Position numbers and translations under genes: made by a program. DNA of 64,000 bases, from contig CAYPJU010000026.1 in the NCBI GenBank assembly GCA_964411125.1, positions 1 to 64,000 of the forward strand, given 5' to 3'. The notes below the pieces were generated by a model. The model made no database searches and had not been told where the DNA came from. It saw only the letters and a program-made list of their open reading frames with translations. Shown here piece by piece: positions 8,246-16,908 of the stretch. Source of the DNA: JBFIHF01 sp964411125 (GTDB lineage Bacteria > Myxococcota_A > Bradymonadia > Bradymonadales > Bradymonadaceae). How positions within the stretch are numbered: position 1 is the first letter of the stretch; every line of letters starts with the position of its first letter.

Positions 8246-9838
8246 TCAGCGCGACACGACCTGAAACTCGCCGACGCTCCAGAGGGTCTGGTCGCCGGGC
8301 ATTCCCGCGAACAGCGTCACCATGTGCGTCCCCGCCGAGACGCGGCAGCGGATCCGGACGTCCCGAGCCCCCGACACCGAGCACCGCTCACCGTTCTTCA
8401 CGGTGGCGGAGATCTCGCGTCGGCGAGGATTTTCTAGGCGCACGTTCAGCACCCCATCGGTCGTGTCGACCTGCGAGCGTTGCGGCGAGATCAGCCGCAA
8501 CCCGTGGCCATAGAAGTCCGCGTCCATCATCGGCTGGCGTACGAACTCGCCGCGCGTGATCGGGTCGGAACGCAGTTGCCACATTGCGTCATCCGGCAGG
8601 TGATCCATCCCGAAAACCTCCGGGGGCGTGAAGAGGTACTCGGTGCGGTAGCGCTTGGTGAACTTCTCTCCTTTGACCGAGCCGGCGTTCCACGTCGCGT
8701 CGATCAGGTAGTACTTCCCTTCGATCTTCACCGCGTTCCACGCGTGTCCGCTCCCCGAGATCGATCCGTCCTCCTGCCGAGCGTCGCCCGTCACGTAGAG
8801 GATCTCGTCGCCCGTCTCCTCCCCCATCGCCACCAACAGCCGCGAGTAGCCCGCGCACACCGCCTTGCGGGTCTGAAACACGTACTCCGCGTCCTGCCTC
8901 GGGTACTCGCCGCGCGCCAGCGCCGGCGCGTCATAGGCGATGCGGTCTGCGACCCAGTCGTGCAGCGCCTTGACGCGCAAGAACGGGTCCTTCTCGAGCT
9001 CGGCGATGTAGCGCGCGACGGCGACGTAGGACGTCTCGATCTCCGGCGGGATGTTCTTCACGACCGGGTGGAGCTCGGCGTTCATCGGCCACGACGGAGC
9101 CTCACCGTAAGCACGCGGCGCAGGGATGGACGGCGGCTCGGGCGTCGGTGTCGGCGCAGGGGGCACGACTTCGGTCGGGGCCTCACCACCCGTCGGGGTT
9201 TCGCCAACCGGCGGGACTGGTGGAACCGGCGCAGCGGGCGCCGGCTTCACTGGCGCCTCCCCTGTCTTCGTCGGATCCACTTCGACCCTGGCGTCCCCGA
9301 ACTGCGACGGATCCGGCGTCGGCAACGGCTCGTCGTCCGCCCACCTCTCGTAGGGATTGTCTTCGTGCGAAAGCTCGTAGAGCCACTCCAGCTTCTCCGC
9401 GCCAGCGAAGAGGACGGGCCGCACGACCTCCACGCGAGGGCTTTCCCACTCGTCGAGGAACCAGTCTCCGCGCGCTGCCAGCGCGGTGAAACCAACCTGC
9501 GGATACGTCGCCAACAACGCCGCGAGAAACCCGAGGTTGAGAAAGAACGTCCGGAGGATGAAGCGGTCAGCGAACGGAAGATGGCGTTCTTTCGGGTCTT
9601 TCGCCTCGCGGACACGCTGCTCGTTGTTCCGCTCGAACCTCGAGGTCGCCCAGAGATCCCAGACGACCGGCCCGACGGGGCACAGGAGCGCGCCGATGGC
9701 GACGGCGAGCCAAACCGGCCCATCCATGTAGGTCGCGATCGAACTCGCGACCCAGACCCCGATCGCAGGCGCGATGATCACGAGCGCCCATGCGAGCAGC
9801 TTCAGGAGCAGCACCGGTAGGAAGAGCAGCGTTTTCAT
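8246..9838 (-). CDS. Membrane-anchored transglutaminase-like superfamily protein
   Basis: The start at 9838 has a clear ribosome site (GAGGTGA). It gives 530 residues with two N-terminal membrane helices (about 3-32 and 40-63), a third near 94-112, and a long Pro/Thr/Glu-rich linker (~175-230). The C-terminal half is a transglutaminase-like papain-fold domain with the triad visible as Cys328 (KAVCAGYSRLL), His365 (GSGHAWNAVKI) and Asp380 (YYLIDATWNAG). A beta-rich domain follows to the end, like the C-terminal domain of Kyphoscoliosis/YebA-type proteins. It may be a periplasmic protease or crosslinker. It is the first gene of the five-gene run down to 4460. Confidence 0.85.
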   Translation of the reverse strand: MKTLLFLPVLLLKLLAWALVIIAPAIGVWVASSIATYMDGPVWLAVAIGALLCPVGPVVWDLWATSRFERNNEQRVREAKDPKERHLPFADRFILRTFFLNLGFLAALLATYPQVGFTALAARGDWFLDEWESPRVEVVRPVLFAGAEKLEWLYELSHEDNPYERWADDEPLPTPDPSQFGDARVEVDPTKTGEAPVKPAPAAPVPPVPPVGETPTGGEAPTEVVPPAPTPTPEPPSIPAPRAYGEAPSWPMNAELHPVVKNIPPEIETSYVAVARYIAELEKDPFLRVKALHDWVADRIAYDAPALARGEYPRQDAEYVFQTRKAVCAGYSRLLVAMGEETGDEILYVTGDARQEDGSISGSGHAWNAVKIEGKYYLIDATWNAGSVKGEKFTKRYRTEYLFTPPEVFGMDHLPDDAMWQLRSDPITRGEFVRQPMMDADFYGHGLRLISPQRSQVDTTDGVLNVRLENPRRREISATVKNGERCSVSGARDVRIRCRVSAGTHMVTLFAGMPGDQTLWSVGEFQVVSR

Positions 9839-9940
9839 GTTCACCTCGCCAGGGGTCCAACCCCAACCTATCGGGCAGCTGCCGCGCCACCCATAGGAAA
9901 ATACCGACCGTCCCGGCCCGAATATTCGATGCAACCGGGG

Positions 9941-10092
9941 ACCGCGGCTGGAAGCCGCGGCACCGCAGAAGAGGCGCCACGGTCCCCGCCCTATGGTGCC
10001 GCGGCTTCCAGCCGCGGTTCCCCCGCCTTACGGTGCCGCGGCTTCCAGCCGCGGTTCCCCCGCCTTACGGTGCCGCGGCTTCCAGCCGCGGT
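9941..10092. repeat. Array of palindromic repeats (one inverted, three in tandem with 37-bp period)
   Basis: The 24-bp unit GGTGCCGCGGCTTCCAGCCG+CGGT occurs at 9995-10018, 10032-10055 and 10069-10092, exactly 37 bp apart, with a constant 13-bp interval (TCCCCCGCCTTAC or close variants). A reverse-complement copy lies at 9941-9964. Each unit folds into CCGCGGCT / AGCCGCGG with a TCC loop. It sits between the 3' end of the vWA gene and the 5' end of the transglutaminase-like gene, and has the look of a REP-type element. Confidence 0.8.
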
Positions 10093-10108
10093 CCCCCCGC
10101 GACACACG

Positions 10109-10132
10109 AAAAGCGCGGCCCGAAGGCCGCGC
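10109..10132 (-). terminator. Intrinsic terminator with UUCG-type loop, downstream of the vWA lipoprotein gene
   Basis: On the minus strand the sequence folds as GCGCGGCC-TTCG-GGCCGCGC and is followed by TTTTCG. The 8-bp perfect GC stem, stable TTCG tetraloop and short T-run, 22 bp after the stop at 10155, fit an intrinsic terminator. Confidence 0.75.
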
Positions 10133-10154
10133 CACGATTCGCACCCACGTCCAT

Positions 10155-11864
10155 TCAGCGTTTCAGCTTCCGCGCCTGCCGAACCAGGCCGAGGAACTCG
10201 CGCCGGTCGTCTTCGCGTCCCGTTGCGGCTCGCGCGACTTCTTCGACGAGGTCGAAACTGATCCCCTCGGCGTACGGGCTCTCCCGAAGAATCTCGGCGA
10301 ACATCGCAACCGACGAGGCGAACTGGAAGTCGCGCGATGCGTCGGCGATGCGGTGACGGACGTCGGTGTCGCGGAAGTGGAACTCCTGCTCGGCGGCCTT
10401 GTAACCGTCGGGCTTCTTCGCGCGGATTCGGACCGTCGCGAGCTTGCCGCGAGCCTCGGGGTTCATCGTCACTTCGTATAGCGCGGTCACGGTGTGCCCC
10501 GCTCCAATCTCGCCGGCGTCCACCCGGTCGTCACGGAAGTCTTCGTCGGCGATGTCGCGGTTCTCGTAACCGATGAGCCGGTAGTTGGGGATCGCTTCGG
10601 GGTCGAACTCGACCTGGATCTTCACGTCTTTCGCGATGACTTGGAGCGTGCCGTCGACCTGTTCACCGAACACCTTCTTCGCCTCGGCGAAGTCGTCGAT
10701 GTAGTAGTAGTTGCCGTTCCCCTTGTTGGCCAACTGCTCCATCATCGTGTCCTTGTAGTTCCCCATGCCGAGCCCGATCGTGGAGAGGGTGACCCCCTCG
10801 TCGACGTAGTGACGGATGCGAGCGAGGATGTCCTGGTAGGACATCGGGCCAATGTTGGCATCGCCATCCGACAGCACGATGACGCGGTTGACGTGGTCGC
10901 GGTGGAAGCTCTCGAGCGCCATCTGGTAGGCGAGCTCCATCCCGTTGGACATCCCCGTGCCACCGCCCGACGAGAGGTCGTCGATCGCGCGGAGGATCTT
11001 CTTGCGGCTCTGCATCCCCGTCGGCCCCAAAATCTTCGCGGTGCGGCCGGCGTAGGTTGCGAGGGCGACCGTGTCCCCCTCTTTGAGGTTCCCCGTCAGC
11101 TCCTTGAGGGCCCGCTGCGCGAGGGGCAGTTTGTCGGCCTGGCCCATCGAGCCCGACACGTCGACGAGGAAGACGAGGTGAACCGGTTTTCGTTCCGCGG
11201 CCGACACGTGCTTGCCCTGAACACCGACCCGCATCAGGTAGGTGTTCGGTTTCGCGGTGAACGGACTGGGCGCCGCCTCGAGATGAACCCCGAATGCTCC
11301 ATCATCGGGGCTCGGGTAGTCGTACGCGAAGTAGTTGACGAACTCTTCGACGCGGACCGAAGCGGTCGGCGGAACGTATCCTCCGTTCAGTTTCTTGCGG
11401 GCGATGGTGTAACTGCCGGTGTCGACGTCGATCGAGAACGTCGAGAAACGGTCCTTTTTCGAGTCGGTCATCTGGTTCACGCCGTAGTCGGCGTAATCCT
11501 CGCTCCCCGGGCTCTCGTTGACGGCAGTGGGCTCTGGTTCGGGCATCCTTTCACCGGCCGCGATCCCACCGATCATGCCATCCGTCGGGGGTGGACTCGC
11601 GGGCTTCGCCTCACGCTTCGACGTCGCTCTCTGCGCGACGGGAGCAGGGCCAGAAGCCGCACGGTCCGCCTCCTCTGCCGGGGCGTCCATCGCGGCGACG
11701 GAGGACGATGCGACGGAATCGTAAGACTCCGCTTCCTCCGTTGCCGGATAGTACGGGGCCTCCTGATGCCTGTCCGCGCTCTCTTTCTCCGCGTAGCTCA
11801 TGCATCCTACAGCCCCGGTGACCAGGGCGAGAACCAGGGTTCGTTTCACACGTTTCGTGATCAT
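10155..11864 (-). CDS. vWA-domain lipoprotein, YfbK-like
   Basis: The ATG at 11864 follows GGAGAAGAAC and yields MITKRVKRTLVLALVTGAVG with the lipid Cys21. Residues ~30-120 are an Ala/Pro/Glu-rich linker. Residues ~125-215 form the YfbK-type N-terminal domain (NQMTDSKKDRFSTFSIDVDT, then VRVEEFVNYFAYDYP). The vWA domain starts near 225 with the metal-ion motif DVSGSM (235-240) and VIVLSDGDANIG. The C-terminal ~150 residues match the DUF3520-type domain of this family. At 569 residues the length is normal. It is probably an outer-membrane or periplasmic adhesion/assembly factor; family function is poorly defined. It stands alone with its own terminator. Confidence 0.88.
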   Translation of the reverse strand: MITKRVKRTLVLALVTGAVGCMSYAEKESADRHQEAPYYPATEEAESYDSVASSSVAAMDAPAEEADRAASGPAPVAQRATSKREAKPASPPPTDGMIGGIAAGERMPEPEPTAVNESPGSEDYADYGVNQMTDSKKDRFSTFSIDVDTGSYTIARKKLNGGYVPPTASVRVEEFVNYFAYDYPSPDDGAFGVHLEAAPSPFTAKPNTYLMRVGVQGKHVSAAERKPVHLVFLVDVSGSMGQADKLPLAQRALKELTGNLKEGDTVALATYAGRTAKILGPTGMQSRKKILRAIDDLSSGGGTGMSNGMELAYQMALESFHRDHVNRVIVLSDGDANIGPMSYQDILARIRHYVDEGVTLSTIGLGMGNYKDTMMEQLANKGNGNYYYIDDFAEAKKVFGEQVDGTLQVIAKDVKIQVEFDPEAIPNYRLIGYENRDIADEDFRDDRVDAGEIGAGHTVTALYEVTMNPEARGKLATVRIRAKKPDGYKAAEQEFHFRDTDVRHRIADASRDFQFASSVAMFAEILRESPYAEGISFDLVEEVARAATGREDDRREFLGLVRQARKLKR

Positions 11865-11971
11865 GTTCTTCTCCGCGTCGAGTACGTTTGGTTTTTCGTG
11901 ACGGTTCTTCTCAACGCGCCGACGTCGGAACGGATCTATTTTTTTCCGATCAATCGAGCTTCGAAGACAGA

Positions 11972-12451
11972 GTGGACGTGGAACAAGACCTGACACCGCA
12001 CCGCAGCACGTGGCGCTGGCCGTCGATCCAGAACTACCCGTGGATCCGCGATCGTGACGCCCGCTGGCTGGCGGACGAGTACTTCGGGTGGGTCGATCGG
12101 AACCTGCCGATCGCCACGGCGCGCCAGGCGCAGGACGAAGTCGAGATGTCGGTCTTCCCGTTCTTCGGAAAGCCCGCGATCGAACTGTGCCGCCGCAAGA
12201 TGAGCGAAGAGTGCGTGCGGTACGAAGTCGTCGGAGGTTACCTCACCCGAGGCCCGGGCTCGGGAACTTTCACGTTTCAAAAGGTCGGCAGCGGGCTGCG
12301 GATCACTCTGGCTGACTACAGCCCTTCGCTCCCGCGGATCATCTACTTCTTCACGCAGGCGTTCATCCATCACATCGTAATGTGGCTCTTCGGCCGACAT
12401 CTCGAGCGCACCCTCCAGCGCAAACGTTTGGAGGAAGGAACGAATCCATGA
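11972..12451 (+). CDS. Conserved hypothetical protein (possibly SRPBCC/DUF2867-like)
   Basis: The GTG at 11972 is my choice of start; a GTG at 11978 is also possible, and the frame stays open to a TTG at 11888, which would overlap the divergent vWA promoter. The ~159-residue product has WRWPSIQNYPWIRDRDARWL near the start and a hydrophobic segment (RIIYFFTQAFIHHIVMWLFG) near the end. Alternating strand patterns suggest a helix-grip fold, but I cannot name the family. It overlaps the following SDR gene in an ATGA. In related NAD(P)-binding proteins a DUF2867 domain is fused to the SDR part, which is why I suspect a partner role here. Confidence 0.6.
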   Translation: MDVEQDLTPHRSTWRWPSIQNYPWIRDRDARWLADEYFGWVDRNLPIATARQAQDEVEMSVFPFFGKPAIELCRRKMSEECVRYEVVGGYLTRGPGSGTFTFQKVGSGLRITLADYSPSLPRIIYFFTQAFIHHIVMWLFGRHLERTLQRKRLEEGTNP

Positions 12452-13425
12452 CAGAGACCGGTAGCAAACGAATCGTGATTCTCGGGGCGACAGGGTTCGT
12501 CGGTGCCGCGCTCCGGGACGCCCTGGCCGACAGCGGGCATCGTCTGGTCTGCACGTCGCGTAGTCCGAAAGCCTCGTGGGGGTCGCGTCCCCGATGCGAG
12601 TGGAAACGGGTCGATCTCGACCAGCCATCCACCTTGGAGGACGTCTTCGAACCCGGGGACGTCGTCTTCTATCTCGTCCACGCGATGTCGGATTCGGGCT
12701 CCGCGGACTTCATGCAGAAGGAGATGGCGGCGGCGCGCGCGGTCGCGGAGTCCGCAAGGGCGAACGGCGTCGAGAGGATCATCTACCTGGGAGGTCCCGA
12801 TCCCCCCGGGGAGACTTCTAAGCACCTGCGAAGCCGGCTGGAGACCGGTCGAATCCTGCGAAACAGCGGCGTTCCGACCTTCGAGCTGCGCGCCTCGATG
12901 ATCATCGGCAAGAAGAGTGAGAGTTGGGCGATGGTGCGCGACCTCGCCGCGCGGCTCCCCGTGATGGTGATTCCGCGCTGGTTGCAGAACGTGACCGAGC
13001 CGATCGCCATCGAAGACGTCGTCGCGGCCCTGGTCGCGGCCGTGGGCGTTCCCGTTGAGCGCGCCGAACCGTGGGGCCTTCCGGGTCCCGAGCGGCTCTC
13101 GTTCGAGGAGATCCTGGTCCGGACGGCAGCCTTGCGCGGCACGAAGCCGAGGCGAATTCGCGTCCCCCTCCTCTCTCCGACGCTCTCGAGCCACTGGCTC
13201 CGACTCGTCACCCGCGCGAACTTCAGCGTCGCGAAGGAGCTCGTCGAAGGATTGCGCAACGATCTGCTCGTCACCACGCCGAGCTTCTTCGACGAGTTCA
13301 TGCCCGACCACGAGCTCGTCGGGTTCGATGCTGCAGCGGCGGCGGCGATGACCGACGAACGCTCCGAGATTTCCCCGCTCGCGGAGGCGATCGAGGCTCT
13401 CCTGAAGAGGGCCGCCGCGCCGTAA
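12448..13425 (+). CDS. NAD(P)-binding SDR-like protein (NmrA/YbjT type)
   Basis: The start at 12448 has GGAGGAAGG upstream and overlaps the previous stop in an ATGA. The Rossmann motif GATGFVG (13-19) opens an atypical SDR fold. The stretch VVFYLVHAMSDSGSADFM matches the YbjT/YLVHAM group, in which the NAD(P)-binding domain lacks the classical Tyr-x3-Lys pair. The length of 325 residues is that of the single SDR domain without a DUF2867 tail. It is probably a redox sensor or reductase of unknown substrate, working with the 159-residue protein encoded just upstream. Confidence 0.8.
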   Translation: MTETGSKRIVILGATGFVGAALRDALADSGHRLVCTSRSPKASWGSRPRCEWKRVDLDQPSTLEDVFEPGDVVFYLVHAMSDSGSADFMQKEMAAARAVAESARANGVERIIYLGGPDPPGETSKHLRSRLETGRILRNSGVPTFELRASMIIGKKSESWAMVRDLAARLPVMVIPRWLQNVTEPIAIEDVVAALVAAVGVPVERAEPWGLPGPERLSFEEILVRTAALRGTKPRRIRVPLLSPTLSSHWLRLVTRANFSVAKELVEGLRNDLLVTTPSFFDEFMPDHELVGFDAAAAAAMTDERSEISPLAEAIEALLKRAAAP

Positions 13426-13446
13426 GTAGATCTCGCCACCCCGGAA

Positions 13447-14049
13447 TCAGCCGTCCCCTCTAAAGTACCTGAGGTACTTGCCCCGAAAGACGGGGTCCAA
13501 CACCGGGAGCGAGCTCGGCTCGAACGGGTCCGATCGAAACCCGAACTCTTCCATTTGACGCGTGAACTGATTGACCCCGCCGCGTCCCGGATCGACGAGA
13601 ATGACCTCCGCGATCCGCCTCGCATGCCGATCGATGAACGCCGAGAGGTCGACGGCGTGGTCGGGCTCGTACAGCAAGTCGCTACCGATCAAGAGATCGA
13701 ACCGCGGGAGTTCTCCACTGCCTTCGACCCAGCCCGCGCGGATGAACGGGATGTCTTCGGCGTCGTTGAGTCGGGTGTTCTCGGCGAGAAACTCCCCCGC
13801 TTCGGGGTTCTGATCCGTGGCGGTGATGTCGACCTGCCGCGCATTGAGCACCAGGCTCCCGAGCCCTATCCCGCACCCGACTTCGAGCACGCTCCGACCG
13901 GCGATTCGATAGTCCAGCATCAGATGGGCGAGCGCCCGACCCGACGGCCAGACGACCCCGAACAACCCCTAGCTAGCCGAAGAGATACCGTAGTCGTCGC
14001 CGATCGGCTCTTCGTACTGGTGAGTATCGAGCAACGTCCGAAGACGCAT
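13447..14049 (-). pseudogene. Class I SAM-dependent methyltransferase interrupted by an in-frame TAG
   Basis: From an ATG at 14049 the frame reads MRLRTLLDTHQYEEPIGDDY, then GISSAS, then TAG (13971-13969), then GLFGVVWPSGRALAHLMLD and on to the stop at 13447. The parts on both sides belong to one protein: the family has ISSAxW-LFGVVWPSG at this point, so the TAG stands where TGG (Trp) is expected. The downstream part holds the SAM motif VLEVGCGIGLGS and FDLLIGSDLLYEP. Family homology seems to extend before 14049 (FRHIVVEVGSHRM), but no ordinary start codon is in frame there. It is a recent nonsense mutation, a base-call error, or a readthrough case. A restart at the TTG at 13965 would lack the N-terminal helix. 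Confidence 0.75.
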
Positions 14050-14207
14050 CCGATGACTGCCGACTTCGACGACGATGTGGCGAAACGAGATGGGAGGCGA
14101 AAGGCTTCTCGGTTGGAGCCCGACCGCGGCAATGGAGGGGCCACGGACCGGTCGAACTGCACCCTAGCGACCCGGGAGCGACAAAGCGAACGGGCGATCT
14201 CGCGCGC

Positions 14208-16844
14208 TCACTCTTCGAGCTCGACCGCCAACGACGGATCGAAGAGATAGCCGTCGTCCCGCGTCATCAAGTACTCCCCCAGCCCCATCTTCCGCAGCCG
14301 TCGAATGGAAGTGTAGATTCTCATCTTCCCCGAATCCTCGGTCATCACCTCGTCGGGGTATGCCGCATCGATCAGGTCCTCGGGCCGCAGACACTCCCCA
14401 GGGCTCTGCGCCGCCGCCGTGGCGAGCGCCAACACCATTCGCCGCAGCGGACCCCGTCGAGTGAAGTCGAGGAGTTCGCCATCGGGGAGAGTCAGCTCTC
14501 TCGCTTCGCGCCGCACGACCAATTTCGGCCCGGAGCGCGGGGCCCCGGGCGGCCGGAACGAGAAGAGCGAACGGATGTGGTTGTCGGGCAGCCACGGGAT
14601 CGAAGACGAGCGTTGAACGCTCCGCGCGCGCTCGTCCCACTCCGAGGACATCACAGGGACCTTGCTCTCGTACAGGGCCTCGCATACCTCCGATACCGCA
14701 GCGAGATCCTCCTCGAACTCCGTCTCGGTCCAACCCCTCCTCGCCTCCGAGATCCCGCGGGACATCGCCTCCCGATCGCCGAGGAGAGCGGAGCCGCAGG
14801 CGCGGTACGCCATCAACAACGCCTGCCACTGCGGCTCGGGAACCATGGAGATCCGGCCGAGCGCGCGCCGGAACAGGTCGCTCGCCATCGCGGCATGGCC
14901 GTTCCTCAACTCCCACACCCCGAGCAGCGAATACGCCCTCGCCATCTCGTAGTAAACGTTCATCCCGATCAGGACGTCGAGCGCGGCGTGAAGGTGCTCC
15001 CGAGGGTCCTCGTCACGCAGCAGCGCGACCGTGCCGAGCCCCAGGAGCGCGTCGGAGACGAAGGATCGGGCCCCAACCTCGGCGCCGAGCTCCCTCGCCC
15101 GTTCGAACCTCTCCTCGGCGGCGTCGAGTTTTCCTTCCCGCAAGAACAACGCCCCTTCGTGGGCAACCGCGACGACACTCCAGTAGCGATCGCCGTGTTT
15201 CCAAGTGGACTCGGCCGCCCGTCTGAGCGCTTCTGCCGCTTCCTCGGGTCGCGCCGCACGCACGAGGATCGTCGCGAGAGAGACGGAAGCCCGCCCCGCC
15301 TCGAGTTCGTCCCCATTGCGGATCGCGACTCCTACCGCCTCCCGGCACAACCTCGTCGCACGGTCGATGTCTCCAGACTGCAAGACCACCAATGCGTTTC
15401 GGTGCAGCGCATCGACCAGGAGATCGTATGCCCCGTGACGCCGCGATGCCGCCAGCGCCGCCGCCGTGACGGCTTCTGCTTCCTTCCACCGTCCGAGCTC
15501 GATGTAGATGTTGCAGAAGAGCGAGCCGACCTCCGCGGTCACTTCGTCGTCGTCGAGTCGCCCCGCGATCTCCCAGGCCTGCTCGATCGCGCGCCGGGCG
15601 TCCTCGAGTCGACCGAGCGCTCCCGCTGCGCCAGCCCACGACCTCGACAGGAGCGCTCGGGACCGGTCGTCGTCGGCATCCAACTTCGCCAACGCGACCG
15701 AGGAGATTCGCCGCAGTTCCTCCATCGCACGTCGCAAGCGAAGCGAGTACTCACCGGCACGCACCAACCGCGCCAGGAGCGATCCGTCGTCGGACACACG
15801 CTCGATGGCGGCCGCCAGGTTTGCATAGAGCAAAGTGGGACAACGTCCTACTCGCCCGTTCGACCCCACGTTCGCGAAGTACTCGGCGTGCCTCGAAAAC
15901 AAGGTCGCACCGTCACCTCGCTCCCTCAGCCGCTCCAAGGCATAGAGACGTATCGGCTCCAGAAGCTCGTAGAGCTCCTTCGTCGGCCGACGAATCAGCG
16001 ACTTGGCGACCAGCGACTCCAGCGTCGCTCGGGACCAACCATCGACACCGAGAACGCCTTCCACGTCCTCGAGGCGAAACGGGCCACGGAAAGCCGCCAA
16101 CCCCGCGAAACAGAACCTCTCCGGGGGATCCAGCAACTCCCAGGACGAGTCGAGCGCGGACTCCACAGCCCGATGCCGGTCTGGCACCATTCGATCGCGG
16201 GTCGAGAGAAGCCGTACCCCCGCGGTCCTCAACCGTGATTCGAGAGCGGACGGAGGGAGCGACCGCACGCGGCCCGCCGCGAGCTCGACGGCGAGCGGAA
16301 CTCCCCCGAGGACTCCGATCGCACGCTTCACGTCTTCCAGGGCGGGGGCCGCGCCTCGGAGAGAAGCTCGGTGTACGTACAGCTCTGCGGCGGCAACCTC
16401 CGGGAGGGGATCGACGTGGAACACGACCTCGTCGTCGACCCCGAGGGCCTCTCGAGACGTAGCCAGAATCGCCAACGACGGGAGCGCTTCTCGCGTGGCC
16501 GTGACCCACGCAGCGACTTCCTCGCGAACGTGTTCCACGTTGTCGAGCACCAGAAGGCTTTCGTCGCCGGCGAGCGCGAAGAGGACCGCCTCCGGATCTG
16601 CTGCGCCGAGGGCCGCGGCTATCCGGCTTTCGACGGACTCGTCCCTTTCGGCGAGGGGTACGAATCTCGATTCTCCGAAGCGGGAAGAGACGCGGTCGAC
16701 GACCGCGTGGACCAGCCGGGTCTTACCGATCCCTGCAGGACCTACGAGCGTCAGCAGAGTCCCCCCGTCGACGAGCCCCCCGATCGACTCCACGTCGTGG
16801 TCCCGCCCGAAGAGCGGCAGCTCGCTGAATCCCTCGGGTTCCAT
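14208..16844 (-). CDS. AfsR/LAL-like ATPase transcriptional regulator with TPR region and C-terminal winged helix
   Basis: The 878-residue product opens with a STAND/NB-ARC-like ATPase: Walker A GPAGIGKT (35-42), Walker B LLVLDN (94-99) and the sensor stretch LAILATSREALGV. Residues ~350-740 are helical repeats of the TPR kind (many ALxxA/LGxxxEAxxxxxxA units). The last ~90 residues (from LTLPDGELLDFTRRGPLRRM) look like a winged-helix DNA-binding domain with SIRRLRKMG as recognition-helix region. In most AfsR/SARP proteins the DNA-binding domain is N-terminal, so this order is less common. It probably controls transcription in response to an unknown ligand; the target is unknown. Confidence 0.8.
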   Translation of the reverse strand: MEPEGFSELPLFGRDHDVESIGGLVDGGTLLTLVGPAGIGKTRLVHAVVDRVSSRFGESRFVPLAERDESVESRIAAALGAADPEAVLFALAGDESLLVLDNVEHVREEVAAWVTATREALPSLAILATSREALGVDDEVVFHVDPLPEVAAAELYVHRASLRGAAPALEDVKRAIGVLGGVPLAVELAAGRVRSLPPSALESRLRTAGVRLLSTRDRMVPDRHRAVESALDSSWELLDPPERFCFAGLAAFRGPFRLEDVEGVLGVDGWSRATLESLVAKSLIRRPTKELYELLEPIRLYALERLRERGDGATLFSRHAEYFANVGSNGRVGRCPTLLYANLAAAIERVSDDGSLLARLVRAGEYSLRLRRAMEELRRISSVALAKLDADDDRSRALLSRSWAGAAGALGRLEDARRAIEQAWEIAGRLDDDEVTAEVGSLFCNIYIELGRWKEAEAVTAAALAASRRHGAYDLLVDALHRNALVVLQSGDIDRATRLCREAVGVAIRNGDELEAGRASVSLATILVRAARPEEAAEALRRAAESTWKHGDRYWSVVAVAHEGALFLREGKLDAAEERFERARELGAEVGARSFVSDALLGLGTVALLRDEDPREHLHAALDVLIGMNVYYEMARAYSLLGVWELRNGHAAMASDLFRRALGRISMVPEPQWQALLMAYRACGSALLGDREAMSRGISEARRGWTETEFEEDLAAVSEVCEALYESKVPVMSSEWDERARSVQRSSSIPWLPDNHIRSLFSFRPPGAPRSGPKLVVRREARELTLPDGELLDFTRRGPLRRMVLALATAAAQSPGECLRPEDLIDAAYPDEVMTEDSGKMRIYTSIRRLRKMGLGEYLMTRDDGYLFDPSLAVELEE

Positions 16845-16908
16845 GCCGCCAATGTATCGAGCCCCCCGTCCCCCGTCGAGGTGGCCAGCTCGCGATCCAC
16901 CCCGGCGA

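Noticed and set aside
9995..10092. Possible CRISPR array
   Set aside because: The unit is palindromic but the 13-bp intervals between units are constant rather than variable spacers, and no cas genes are near.
13920..14162. 80-residue minus-strand ORF before the methyltransferase
   Set aside because: It is in a different frame from the methyltransferase homology and ends in out-of-frame sequence; no family features.
14577..16238. 553-residue plus-strand ORF opposite the ATPase regulator
   Set aside because: Arg/Pro-rich, without recognisable motifs. The minus-strand frame has Walker motifs and TPR-like repeats.
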